A stretch of DNA of 64,000 bases, from positions 327,501 through 391,500 of the forward strand of contig SMSO01000034.1 in NCBI GenBank assembly GCA_004764695.1, read 5' to 3'. Shown here piece by piece: positions 31,890-41,922 of the stretch (its first letter is position 1; the number at the start of each line of letters is the position of its first letter). Below the pieces are notes generated by a model. The model was not told the DNA's origin, did no database searches, and saw nothing but the letters and a program-made list of their open reading frames with translations. Position numbers and translations under genes: made by a program. This DNA is from Schizochytrium sp. TIO01 (lineage: Eukaryota; Sar; Bigyra; Thraustochytrida; Thraustochytriidae).

Positions 31890-32996
31890 ATGAGCAGCGG
31901 CGGCCAGGACAAGAACGACAAAGGCCTGGTGCTGGTCTCTGGTGCCAGTGGCTATGTTGCGAGCCATGTCGTGCGCGAGTTTTTGGACAACGGGTACCGA
32001 GTTCGTGGAACTGTGCGAGATCTTGCCTCCAAGGCATCCCACCTGGAATCGTGGGCTTCTGAAGGCGATCCTCTTGAGCTCGTCCAAGCTGATCTTACTG
32101 ACCCCGATTCGTGGAATCGTGCATGCGAAGGCTGCGATTTCGTGGCACACGTTGCGAGCCCTTTTTTTGTGGGATGCAGCGATGCGGACGCTGAGGAGAA
32201 ACTTTATATTCCAGCTCGAACGGGCACGTTGAATGTACTCAAGGCTGCCAAGCACGCCAAGTCTGTGAAACGCGTAGTGCTCACAAGCTCCATGGCAGCC
32301 ATCGGCGGAGGCCACTCCAATGAAGAGCTAGAAAGTGACCCTGAAATCCTCTGGACAGATGAAAACTCTGCGGACCCATATTCCAAGTCCAAGACCATGG
32401 CTGAGAAAGCCGCTTGGGAATTTGTACGCGAGCATCCTTCAGCTTTCGAGCTCGCGGTGGTCAACCCCACACTCGTGGTTGGGCCGCCACTCTCGCCAGG
32501 CGATGCAACCAGCCATGAAATTGTTCGAAGATTAGTCATGCGTCAGATGCCTGGCGTTCCAGACCTCGAGTACACTCTTGTAGACGTCCGCGATGTCGCA
32601 CGAGCTCATCGTCTAGCTATCGAGGTTCCTGAAGCAGCCAATCAACGTTATGCTTTGGTCGGAGGTCTCATCAATTTCTTGGACTGGGCCAAGATCTTGC
32701 ACGACGACCTTAAGCCGCTGGGATATAACCCTCCAACACGAAAACTACCATATGTCTTACTATGGCTAGTCTCGTGGTTTGATGCTGGTGTCAGAACCAT
32801 TTTGCCAAGCGTTGGTAAACCTGCAGCAAGGACAAATTGTGAGAAAGTTGAGCAGCAGCTGGGACTACAGTTTCGTGACCTTAAGAGCACGCTTATCGAT
32901 CATGCTCACGCCTGCATTAGCCAAGGAACTCCTGGATTTAAAATGACTGCCGCCTTTAAAGCTGCCGAGGCCAAGTCAACATCTCATGATCAGTAA
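31890..32996 (+). CDS. Extended SDR reductase, dihydroflavonol/cinnamoyl-CoA reductase-like
   Basis: 368 residues from ATG. NAD(P)-dependent extended short-chain dehydrogenase/reductase. The Rossmann motif GASGYVAS is at 18-25 after a beta strand (GLVLVSG), DLTDPDSW lies near 69-75, the SS of VVLTSSMAA is at 133-134, and the catalytic Tyr-x3-Lys is Tyr164/Lys168 (YSKSK). The following helix AEKAAWEF and VVNPTLVVGPPL fit the dihydroflavonol 4-reductase / cinnamoyl-CoA reductase / methylglyoxal reductase branch. Family members reduce ketones, aldehydes or CoA esters with NADPH; the substrate here cannot be told. Size is close to the family norm. No signal peptide is seen, so it is probably cytosolic. 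It marks the switch to GC-richer coding sequence. Confidence 0.88.
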   Translation: MSSGGQDKNDKGLVLVSGASGYVASHVVREFLDNGYRVRGTVRDLASKASHLESWASEGDPLELVQADLTDPDSWNRACEGCDFVAHVASPFFVGCSDADAEEKLYIPARTGTLNVLKAAKHAKSVKRVVLTSSMAAIGGGHSNEELESDPEILWTDENSADPYSKSKTMAEKAAWEFVREHPSAFELAVVNPTLVVGPPLSPGDATSHEIVRRLVMRQMPGVPDLEYTLVDVRDVARAHRLAIEVPEAANQRYALVGGLINFLDWAKILHDDLKPLGYNPPTRKLPYVLLWLVSWFDAGVRTILPSVGKPAARTNCEKVEQQLGLQFRDLKSTLIDHAHACISQGTPGFKMTAAFKAAEAKSTSHDQ

Positions 32997-35933
32997 ACAT
33001 TGTGTTGCTTTAATACGTGTTTATGTCTCCATCATAGGCTAGTCTACATTTCACTGAGGGGGAATGCCGACTCACAAGATGTCAGCTTGCACACAAAAGT
33101 TACTGTTGTTGACGCATTGAACACTATAGCGTCTCTCGTCGCCATTCTGTATACTCCCTTCGATTTTCGTCGGAACTTTGCTATTTTCATGTATTGCGTT
33201 GCAAAATAAACTGCTTCTGATTTCTACTTGTCCTGGAAATTTACTAACTTTCTCCTGTCACCAAGCGAGGATCAATCCCTTTAACTTAACTTCCTTTTAA
33301 ACTTGGAATATCGATTTTCATTTTCGAGTCTTTTAAAATCAAACAAAACGACTACTAATTAAGAAAGAAAAACTGTTTTGATCCAATTCAATGAGCGAAA
33401 AATCTTCGCTTATCGAGTATCTAGATTTTTACACAACCATCTTCCGGGACTTACACTGAGAAGTTCTGCATGGGCTTTGTAAAGAACGGATGCCAACATT
33501 AAAAACACGTGTTCATCCTGATAGGCTACAATGAAACAGAAAAATTCGATATAATGATGGGGCCTACTTTGCTGCGAATAGTCGCAGTGAGAGCAAATCA
33601 TTTGCCAATCTCGTCTTGCTCAAAGCGAAGGCATCAACATACAATCTGCAGGATGCAACGAAGTACCCACTTGGCTTGGTGGTCACAAGTGACGCTTATG
33701 TAGCACGCGGCGCCGAGGCTCTCGGGACTTGCCTCAAATGCGGTCTCCCGAGCATTCATAGATAAGATCACTACCATATTGTCATTTCGTTGCTATCATT
33801 GCAGTTCCAGCTAAAGTCTTCCGCAGTTCTCATTTTAGAGCTGAGGCACACTCTGTTCTTTTGGCCTTCCTGGAAACCAGAAGCACAGCCTAAAGTAATA
33901 GGTAACTAGGTCTTACTATGATACCCAAACTTTAAGTTGGGGATTGAAGAATCTCTTCATTAAAGTGTCTCGGCTTGGACTTTTGTTTTCCGAGAAGCTC
34001 TTGATGCTTTTAATGTTTTCAATGTAAACAAAGCAATCATCGTAAAGTGGTCATACCTAGGTGGGTTTCAATTGTTCTCATTTCTTCTGCTGTCGATAAC
34101 AAACAAAGCACACCGACGAATCATCGTTATAGATTCTAAATATTCCATTGATTTCATTTAATTTAAAAAAGTAGGAGAAAATAGCAATTTACAATAAAAC
34201 AACAAAGCTACTTTACGAGTAGATTAAAAATCATGAACCAACTAGATTTGATGCTCAAACCCAATGATCTAGATTACTTATGAAGCTAATGTTGAAATAC
34301 GGACTATGCAAAGCCCGCCAGAGAACTGAAGGTACTGCGCTTTTTCAAAGCACGCTTTGTCAAAGCACTGCAAAGAAGGTGCTCAATATGCGTGATGCTT
34401 TTGAAGCTTTCTGAGTCTCGTGCCACCGCTGCTCACTTCTATGGATAATTAATTAATAACTTAATTAAAGAATATCGCAACTATTTTTTAATATTAAAAC
34501 TTTTAATAAGCACTATGAATAAGCGTACAGTATTCCTTTTGTTTGTATTGTGTTAGCGGTAAGTGAGAAAGCACATCCACTTAGAGAAGATTGCAAAGAA
34601 TCGTGGATTGTGTTGCAACTCCGGCGCGGAGAATGCTCTGCAAGGTCAGCTACAGTGGTACACGATGCAGGCATTGATCATCTGGCCGAGGATCTTGAAC
34701 TACAGCTGTGGCTCCACAATTCTGATATATCATTTTCGATGGGTGATGCAAGGAATGTGGTGATTCTGCAAATGGAGATGCAGAAAAGAAGAGAACCGGA
34801 ACAACTTTGACAAGAACCTGAAGCGGAGTCAGGTCAAAAGCTTTCTTAAGGGAAAGAGGGCGCAACAATGCATATATTTATGGATCCACAGCGAGTTCAC
34901 CTTGTGCCAGTCTTATCAACAACGACATCTTGAACCTAAGGCATGGCGAATCAAATTTGAAGAACTTGTCCAGAATACTTGAACAAGAGCTTGCTTCTCA
35001 ACCGCAGTGGCATTGTACAATGCAGTTTTTCACGTCAAAGGGCGAAGTCTACAGCATATAGTTCTTTTCTCCGCACAAGAGATATGTGCAATGGATTGAA
35101 GACACGTAGAACGCTGTGAGGTTTGGAAACCTTACGAAGTCATCAAAACGTAAGGGATCTCGAGCTCTTCCCTCAACGACTCTGGCACGTACTTTTAGTG
35201 TTACCTACTGCAGCTGTAAGTGGAAGCCTCGGAATATGCAGTTCCTGCTGCGAAGCTTTCTTCGTTGAGCAAAGTCTCCTTCGAAGCCGCTCGCATGAAA
35301 GCAGATCGTTATTTGTAAGAGCAATCCAGATACCCTACGCCTCGTCTGGTTGCAATTATTGTTTGGTGCAAGTCCAAGTGCGTATATTTCTGGAGTAAAC
35401 TAAACACAACTCAACTAAAAAACAAGTAAAACCGACTAAAAGTAACTCGACAAAAGAAAAAAGAAGAAACAAAAATAAAAGAAAAGCCTTAGGATAGAGT
35501 TAATTAAATAAGCAAGCGCCTCGACTCTCAGACTCACACAACATACAAGAGCAAGGCCTGGCGCTTCAGCATTAAGCTTCTTTCTGTGCAACGTGCCTGG
35601 AGAGGGGCTTTAAAAAGCGAACAACGCGAACTCGTCGTCCACCAATCCTCTATCGCTGGACTGATCGACTCAATGGACTACGTCTCCAAGTCGTATCTAG
35701 GAGTCTCACGAAATCTTCACAAGGGCAGTATCCCATTCTCTACAGTGGGGTATCGGTTGCGCCTAAAGTAGACTATTTGGGCACGTAAATAGGATATTCG
35801 AAGTACAGTAGAGTATTCCAACTCTGGGAACAAGAGGAAAAAGCGAAGAAGAAGGAAAGAAAGAAAGGGAAAGAGATTTTTAAAAAGATTTTTTTATTTT
35901 ATTTTTTTCTGGGAAGCAGGGAGTAGATTGCGA
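32997..35933. other. Spacer, no gene recognised
   Basis: About 2.9 kb of AT-rich DNA. An 86-codon frame at 34550-34810 starts at GTG and has no domain; short open pieces continue to about 35100 and could be a very old pseudogene. A-rich and T-rich tracts precede the kinase gene. Confidence 0.35.
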
Positions 35934-37805
35934 ATGCCATTGAGCGCCGTCCTCGCCGGAGGGCCGCCCGCTCCTTGCGCCATCGCCGCCCCCGCGTCGA
36001 CGACCATGCGTACGGAATCCTTCGCTTCCTCAGCGTCCTCCTCCTCCGCTGCAACCTCCGCTCTCTCAACCGTCATGTCCGGTCTCGCCATGGGCGCTGC
36101 CAAGCCCTCGGCGTCAACCTCATCCTCAGCAACAACACCATCGTCGCCCTCCTCAGCAGCCTCTGTTAGGCCCCCGCCGCCACCTTCAGCCCAGAATGCC
36201 TCGTCCGCCCACGCCCTGCGTCGCGGAAGTGTTCTCGACGGCCGTCATGCCCTTGAGAACCTGCGCACGGTACGTCGGATCAAAGATCACTATCGCATCA
36301 AAGAGGAGCTCGGAAAGGGCGCATTTTCTGTGGTTTATAGAGCGCAACACATCACTTCTGGCGAAAAGGTTGCCGTGAAGATCATCCAGTTCTCATCTTT
36401 ATCTTCATCGGAACAGCTTCGCCAGGAGCGCATTTTAGAGAATGAGATCAAGATCATGCAGCGTATTCGTGAGAGGTGTGATACAACGAACTTGATTAAG
36501 CTCAAGGATGTTGTCCGCGAGGAGAACCGCATTGCAATTGTCATGGAAGTCTTGGAAGGTAAAGAACTGTTCGACCGCATTGTGGCTAGGCAAAGATACA
36601 CTGAGCAGGACGCAGCTCAGCTGATGATCAAGATCATGAGAGCAGTACAGACGTTGCATAATGCGGGCATTCTCCACAGAGATCTCAAGCCAGAGAATCT
36701 GGTCTTCGCTAGTGATGCTGAAGATGCTGAGGTCAAAATCACCGACTTTGGACTCGCCATGGTTATGGACTGGCCAGACGTCCACAAGACTGTTGTTGGG
36801 ACGCCAAACTACGTAGCACCTGAGGTTGTCTCGATTCAACCTAGAGGCCCTTTTTATGGCCCTCCCTGTGATATCTGGTCCATGGGTGTAATTCTTTACA
36901 TTCTTCTTGTAGGATACCCACCTTTCTATCATGAGAACGTCCGGGAACTCTTTAAGCAGATTCGCCGTGGAGCTTACGAATTCCATGCTGACCAGTGGGC
37001 CAACATCTCCAAAGATGCCAAGGATCTTGTTAGCCGTATGCTTGTCACCGACCCAAACAAGCGCCTCACCTGCGAGGAAGTGCTCAGCCACCGCTGGATG
37101 AAGAACGCCCCAAGCGAGGAGCTTGGATCTACGCTCGACCAGATGAAGAAGCTCCGTGCCAAGCAGCGATTCCGCGCGGCAGCCATGGCTGTCATCTGGG
37201 GTGCTCAACTCGGCATGCGCCGCAAGCTGCAAAACCTTGTCGATTCCTCCGAGGCCAATTGCTTCAACCTCGACGAACTTCAACGTATCCGCGCATCCTT
37301 CCAGCTTCACGCGTACCAGGAGCATCTCGACCGTGCAGCATTCCATTCCACTATGCGTCGCCTTGGCTTCGAGGACGTTCCAATTGATCGCATGTTCGAA
37401 CTTTTTGACCAAAAGGGACAGGGATTAATTGATTATCGGACATTCCTCGCCAACCTTGCCATCCTGCGTAAAAGTGAAGAGGATGCTTTGCTCCTTTGCT
37501 TTAAAATTTATGATGAGCACGACTCAGGCTTCATCTCCAAAGACAGTGTTGCCAGGGTTCTTTCCGTCATCCTCAATAAGGATACAGAAGAAATTGTTGA
37601 TACCCTTGAGCGAATTTTTGACCGCGTTGACGTGAATGGAGATAATCTGATTAGCTTTGACGAATTCAAAGCAGGTATATTCTCCGAACCCGTCCTCGTG
37701 CAAGCCTTCCTCCAGCCGATGGATACTATTGCCAGCTTGCCGGAAGGTAACTTTGCATTTGCAGATATGGAGCGCGGCATTATTGATCAGCGCTACCTCA
37801 CCTAA
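35934..37805 (+). CDS. CaM-kinase-type Ser/Thr kinase with EF-hands (CDPK-like)
   Basis: 623 residues from the first ATG (35934); a TTG two codons upstream is not used. Residues 1-100 are Ala/Ser/Pro low complexity. The kinase domain spans about 120-395: Gly loop GKGAFSVV (127-134), Lys149 in VAVKI, catalytic HRDLKPEN (Asp250), DFG at 271-273, GTPNYVAPE, and the CaMK-style SMGVILYILLVGYPPF. A basic helix follows (MKKLRAKQRFRAAAMAVIWG), fitting an autoinhibitory/calmodulin-like junction. Then come EF-hand-like motifs: FDQKGQGLIDY and YDEHDSGFISK lack the Glu at position 12, while DVNGDNLISFDE is canonical. All catalytic residues are present, so it is an active Ca2+-regulated kinase by prediction. 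Paired-EF logic suggests only one strong Ca2+ site. It lacks an obvious N-myristoylation Gly2. Confidence 0.92.
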   Translation: MPLSAVLAGGPPAPCAIAAPASTTMRTESFASSASSSSAATSALSTVMSGLAMGAAKPSASTSSSATTPSSPSSAASVRPPPPPSAQNASSAHALRRGSVLDGRHALENLRTVRRIKDHYRIKEELGKGAFSVVYRAQHITSGEKVAVKIIQFSSLSSSEQLRQERILENEIKIMQRIRERCDTTNLIKLKDVVREENRIAIVMEVLEGKELFDRIVARQRYTEQDAAQLMIKIMRAVQTLHNAGILHRDLKPENLVFASDAEDAEVKITDFGLAMVMDWPDVHKTVVGTPNYVAPEVVSIQPRGPFYGPPCDIWSMGVILYILLVGYPPFYHENVRELFKQIRRGAYEFHADQWANISKDAKDLVSRMLVTDPNKRLTCEEVLSHRWMKNAPSEELGSTLDQMKKLRAKQRFRAAAMAVIWGAQLGMRRKLQNLVDSSEANCFNLDELQRIRASFQLHAYQEHLDRAAFHSTMRRLGFEDVPIDRMFELFDQKGQGLIDYRTFLANLAILRKSEEDALLLCFKIYDEHDSGFISKDSVARVLSVILNKDTEEIVDTLERIFDRVDVNGDNLISFDEFKAGIFSEPVLVQAFLQPMDTIASLPEGNFAFADMERGIIDQRYLT

Positions 37806-38605
37806 GCCTTGTGGCTTTTTTGTCCCATCGGCAGCCGCTTCCTTCTGTTGGCTCCACCTCTTGTACTACCATTCCCTGTTTTGCACTGCCTACTCTTTGT
37901 TGTCTCTCTGTCATACTTCGTCTGTGCAATACGCTTTTCCCATGACGACACAGCTTTTCTCGACGAAATGCTCCCCTGTCATTTGTTGTTGGGTGAAAAC
38001 ATGAAAATCCGAAAAACAAGATCCGCATTTACGTGCTTATAAATCTAAACTCAAAAGGAAATCCATCGCTCATTTTATTACACTATCTAATAAACAGATT
38101 CAACACCTCACTTTTGTTATGATCTCTTTGATGCCTTCGATCTCTGAAGATATCCCCAACGTAGTCTATTTTTAAATTTCTAAAGATCACAAACAAACAC
38201 AAGTGATATATGGTTGAATACATCATTCTCTTGAAGGTCTAAACAAGTTTATGCGAGCAACACTTTGAAAGGCATGTTCATCTGGTTCGAATTATATCAT
38301 GTAGTTGCCTTGTTTCCTTGTTGTTTGTCACAAACTCAGACTCATTTCGCAGCGTATTTTTTTGGATAAACAAACGCTTAGCGTTTTGCTTTACACAAGA
38401 GAGACAATGCCAATTCAGAGTGACCCTTACGTGTTTTCATTATATAGTCTCTAGTCCTGCTAGCGCCACACAACTCATAAGACAACTCTGAACGATGAGA
38501 TGAAAACCCTCTCAGGTCAATCATATTCCATCCAAAAGTTGCATCCTGGGGATGCATATTTGGTCTCCCGAGTCTTCTGGAGTGGTTCCTCTTTCCTAAG
38601 CTATC
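37806..38605. other. Spacer between kinase and methyltransferase genes
   Basis: 800 bp. It holds the kinase 3' flank, rich in pyrimidines, and the upstream region of the next gene. No gene seen. Confidence 0.4.
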
Positions 38606-40018
38606 ATGCCAAAAGCTCCGCCCCCTCTGACTGCACGAGGTCTCTTGGTGCGGGACTTCATCAAGAGATCGCTGTACGAGCAAGGCCAGGGCTACTTTAG
38701 CCAGGTAAACTGTGTGTATTCACCTCCAGAACCTGTCAACTTTAGAGCATTGAAGGGCCATTATGCGTACGTTGCGGAGCTAGACAAGCTCTACAAATCT
38801 CGTGCAGAAAGCTGGCTCACACCTGCAGAAATCTTTCGCCCGTGGTACTCTCGGGCTCTCGCTAGGTACCTGCTTGAAAGCAGTACGCTCACGCCTTGGC
38901 TCAAGCAAGGCGAAGAGCTCCACATCATCGAAGCAGGAGGTGGTAATGGCACCAATGCGCTGCATGTGCTGGACTACATTAAGGAGTGTGCGCCCAAAAT
39001 CTACGAGCGGACAACATATCGCTTAATCGAAATCAGCGATGCTATGGCAGAACGCCAGACTACGCTTCTCAATGCTGCACATCCAGGAAGATTTGAGGTA
39101 AATAATGAGGATTTCTGCACCTTTTCAGGACGTGGCGAAGATGGACCGTGCGCAGTTATTGCGCTTGAAGTGCTTGATAACTTGCCGCATGACAAACTCG
39201 TACGTAAATTGAGCGCTGAAAAGAAGGCCGAGGTGTCTGGCAAGGACCCTTGGTGGATCTATTCGTCCAATGATATTCTCGAGTGGCACCAAACCCACGT
39301 GCTTCCGCTAGAAGAGGATACGAAAGACAAGTTTGGAGAGCAGTTTCGTCCACTTTCAGACCCCCTCGCCGTGCGTGCTGCAGAACTGTTTCTCGGTCGT
39401 CATCAGCTCCCAGCAAACCCGGATACCAACAGTCAAGGTCATGACCAGAACAACACACTGATGGACCGTGTTGTTGACTGGGCGCGATCTAGTCTCATGA
39501 AAGGTCGCATACTTTCCGAAGAGGCACCTGAAGAAAGCAAGGCTCGAAGCGTCTTTGTGCCTACTGGAGCTGTGCAGATGCTTGACACCCTCGCTACGAA
39601 GTTCCCGCAACACGAAGTCCTTGCTGCAGATTTCAACATGCTTCCACCCCCCGAAATTTCCTCCTGGGAAATGATGCGACGACGAGGCGAACCTGGAAGC
39701 ATCTTTGGTGTACGGAATGCGCCTCTGGTTGCGAGCAAGGATGCCAAAGGTAACACCGTGGACCACTCCACTTATCTTGTGCGTCTGGGCTTGGCAGATA
39801 TCTTCTTTCAGACTGACTTCTTGGCTCTGCAGGGCGCGTACCAAAAGGTCATGGGCAAGGAGTGTGTACATGCTAAGTGCCGCCCGCAGAGCCACTTCAT
39901 GCGAGACTACGCAGACTACGCGTACACAGAGACAAGAACGGGATACAACCCAATGTTAGAGGACTACCACAACATGGACTTTTTTATGGGTTCAACTATT
40001 ATGCCTCCTCAACATTAA
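38606..40018 (+). CDS. NDUFAF7/MidA-family SAM-dependent methyltransferase
   Basis: 470 residues from ATG. It has the layout of the MidA / NDUFAF7 family (DUF185-type protein arginine methyltransferases): an N-terminal LTARGLLVRDFIKRSLYEQG, then YFSQ and EIFRPWYSRALARYLLE. SAM motif I is LHIIEAGGGNGT (about 106-116), YRLIEISDAMAERQ fits motif II, and ALEVLDNLPHDKL (about 186-198) is the family's signature. In animals and fungi NDUFAF7 dimethylates an arginine of the complex I subunit NDUFS2 and is needed for complex I assembly in the mitochondrial matrix. No strong mitochondrial presequence is evident in the first residues, although the start is Pro/Arg-rich. The C-terminal half (LGLADIFFQTDFLALQGAYQ) also fits. 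It converges on the downstream minus-strand gene with a spacer of about 150 bp. Confidence 0.88.
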   Translation: MPKAPPPLTARGLLVRDFIKRSLYEQGQGYFSQVNCVYSPPEPVNFRALKGHYAYVAELDKLYKSRAESWLTPAEIFRPWYSRALARYLLESSTLTPWLKQGEELHIIEAGGGNGTNALHVLDYIKECAPKIYERTTYRLIEISDAMAERQTTLLNAAHPGRFEVNNEDFCTFSGRGEDGPCAVIALEVLDNLPHDKLVRKLSAEKKAEVSGKDPWWIYSSNDILEWHQTHVLPLEEDTKDKFGEQFRPLSDPLAVRAAELFLGRHQLPANPDTNSQGHDQNNTLMDRVVDWARSSLMKGRILSEEAPEESKARSVFVPTGAVQMLDTLATKFPQHEVLAADFNMLPPPEISSWEMMRRRGEPGSIFGVRNAPLVASKDAKGNTVDHSTYLVRLGLADIFFQTDFLALQGAYQKVMGKECVHAKCRPQSHFMRDYADYAYTETRTGYNPMLEDYHNMDFFMGSTIMPPQH

Positions 40019-40167
40019 TGTAGCGTTAGATCTAGAAGAATTTTTATATGCGGTTTTGGGATTTGGTTTTAATTCTCTCCAAATGATTGCACAGATAGAC
40101 CCCAACGAATTTATCTCGTTGATATTGATGTAAATGAAGATGAAGATAGACTTCTTTATTTATAAAG

Positions 40168-41922
40168 TTAGTTACTTGCCTCCTCGACATTGATGTAGAT
40201 GGGCGCAGGGTGGTTGCTCTCGGCAAGAAGCTTCTTGACAAGGTCAGCAGGCACGTCAGCAATCATGTGCTGGCTGTGATCGAGAGGATCCTCACAACCA
40301 GTGCATACGCGGAGCACGGGGCACTCCTCGAAGAGCTTGTCATCGATAACAGGGATAACATCGCCCTTGACGTTGTTGTACAGCGACAAAAGGGTCATGC
40401 AGCCCTTCTCGTGGCAGAAAGCATCCTTGGTGCTGCTCGACATACGGACCTCGCGCGCGCCAAGCATCTTGGCCAAAGCCTTAAGGTTAATATCCACAGA
40501 CTGGCGCAAAGCAATCATGTATTCTTTCTTAGCCTTCTTATCCTTGACAAAGAGGTTGTGCGTGGAGTGACCAATGGGGCGCTTTGCCTCCAAATCCGGG
40601 TTCTCCTCACGGCGGGGCACAATGCCCTCCTGGGCAAGGCGGTCCAAGAGACGCTTGTGGGCATCCTCGTGCGAGAGCTCGAGAGGCTTGACCTCAGCAG
40701 AGCTTGCAGCAGGAGCTCCAGCGGCGTCGCCAGCATCATCAGCTCCCTTGTGGGTAAAGGCCTGGATAATAGGCTTGCGACCAGAAGCAGCAATGAAGGC
40801 CAGGAGGTCCTTGGCCTGCACGCCCATGGTGGCCTCATTGGTGAGCGGGTGGAACCAGGAGATGGTCTCCGGAGAGGCAACCATGGCAGTGTCGAGCACG
40901 ACGTTAACCTTGCACTCGGTGTCATTCATGAGCGCAAGGGGAGTCACAGCTCCGGGCTTCATGCCAAGGACCTCAAGGAGGACCTCGGGCTTGGCCTGGC
41001 GGAGCTCCGCAGAGTAGCCGAGCGACTTGGACAGAGCCTTCATGTTTACTTCAGCCTCCTCAGGCACGGACACGAGCCAAATGCAGGAGTCGTCCTCAAC
41101 ATCCTTACGGGGCTTCTTCGCCTTAAGGAACAAGTTCTTGCAGACAAATCCGGGCTTGGATTTGAGCTCCTCCGGCATCTCTGCCATGGTATGAGCCGCC
41201 GTGTGCTCAATGACCTCAAGCTTGGCGGTATCAGCGCCGACCTTGCCGAGAGCCTCCTTGACAATGCTGATCTTCTCAGCCTTGGCAGCGTCATCATCAA
41301 CGCGAGTGAACCCGTTCGATGCTGCAGCAGCAGGCACGTCTACCTTTGCCTTGCCCTTGGCCTCCTTCTCAAGCTGACGCTGAGTCTTCTTCTTCTTCGT
41401 GTTGGCGTTGATCTGGTTTGTCAGGTCTGCGTTGACACGTACGTGGGCAGAGCTTGCAAAGCAGTCAATCTGGAAACCAACACGCTGCTTGCCAAGCGTG
41501 TGCTTGGAGATAGAGTCCACACTGGCGTGCTCCAAACAGGCATCAAACCATGCGTTCACAGCAGGGTAGGCCGCTCGTTGATCCGGCTTGAGGCAAAGTC
41601 CGAAGAGCACGTAGGCAGAGGTCAAAAGCTCGGCATCAGCGGCGTTGGGAGCGTCTCCGCCGATGAACTTAGAGCTCGAGGCACCGAGAATCGTCTCGGC
41701 AGTCTTGAGGGCCTCCTCGAATTGGCCTTCCTGGCGCACGCGCTCCTGGTACTTGGTATCGCGGGCTCCGAGACGGGCACAGAGCATGAGAACGGCGGCA
41801 TCCTTCTCAGGGATTGCACTCTTAAGCTGGCTCGACACGCTCTGGATATCAGAGCTCACGTCACCACTGTCGCTGCCCAAAAGGCTCGAACGGAGGGCAT
41901 CCATGTCGAAGACGTTGGCCAT
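40168..41922 (-). CDS. GST-like plus double YbaK/ProRS-associated domain protein
   Basis: 584 residues from ATG. Residues about 60-140 look like a GST C-terminal-type helical domain (SAYVLFGLCLKPDQRAAYPA, VNAWFDACLEH), as found on aminoacyl-tRNA synthetases and their complex partners. A Lys-rich linker (about 174-193, KKKKTQRQLEKEAKGKAK) may bind RNA. Residues about 215-390 are a YbaK/INS (PRORSD1-like) domain with CKNLFLKAKK, IWLVSVPEEA, MKPGAVTPLALMND, FHPLTNEATMG and DLLAFI. Residues about 425-580 are a second, degenerate copy (HNLFVKDKKAKKEYMIALR, CMTLLSLYNN) lacking the VTPLALMND and HPLTN marks. Family function is hydrolysis of mischarged tRNA, such as Ala-tRNA(Pro). Domain 1 is predicted active and domain 2 possibly structural. 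A second long frame on the opposite strand is a composition shadow. Confidence 0.87.
   Translation of the reverse strand: MANVFDMDALRSSLLGSDSGDVSSDIQSVSSQLKSAIPEKDAAVLMLCARLGARDTKYQERVRQEGQFEEALKTAETILGASSSKFIGGDAPNAADAELLTSAYVLFGLCLKPDQRAAYPAVNAWFDACLEHASVDSISKHTLGKQRVGFQIDCFASSAHVRVNADLTNQINANTKKKKTQRQLEKEAKGKAKVDVPAAAASNGFTRVDDDAAKAEKISIVKEALGKVGADTAKLEVIEHTAAHTMAEMPEELKSKPGFVCKNLFLKAKKPRKDVEDDSCIWLVSVPEEAEVNMKALSKSLGYSAELRQAKPEVLLEVLGMKPGAVTPLALMNDTECKVNVVLDTAMVASPETISWFHPLTNEATMGVQAKDLLAFIAASGRKPIIQAFTHKGADDAGDAAGAPAASSAEVKPLELSHEDAHKRLLDRLAQEGIVPRREENPDLEAKRPIGHSTHNLFVKDKKAKKEYMIALRQSVDINLKALAKMLGAREVRMSSSTKDAFCHEKGCMTLLSLYNNVKGDVIPVIDDKLFEECPVLRVCTGCEDPLDHSQHMIADVPADLVKKLLAESNHPAPIYINVEEASN

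Noticed and set aside
36435-37412. 325-codon minus-strand frame opposite the kinase
   Set aside because: Shadow frame; the kinase motifs are on the plus strand.
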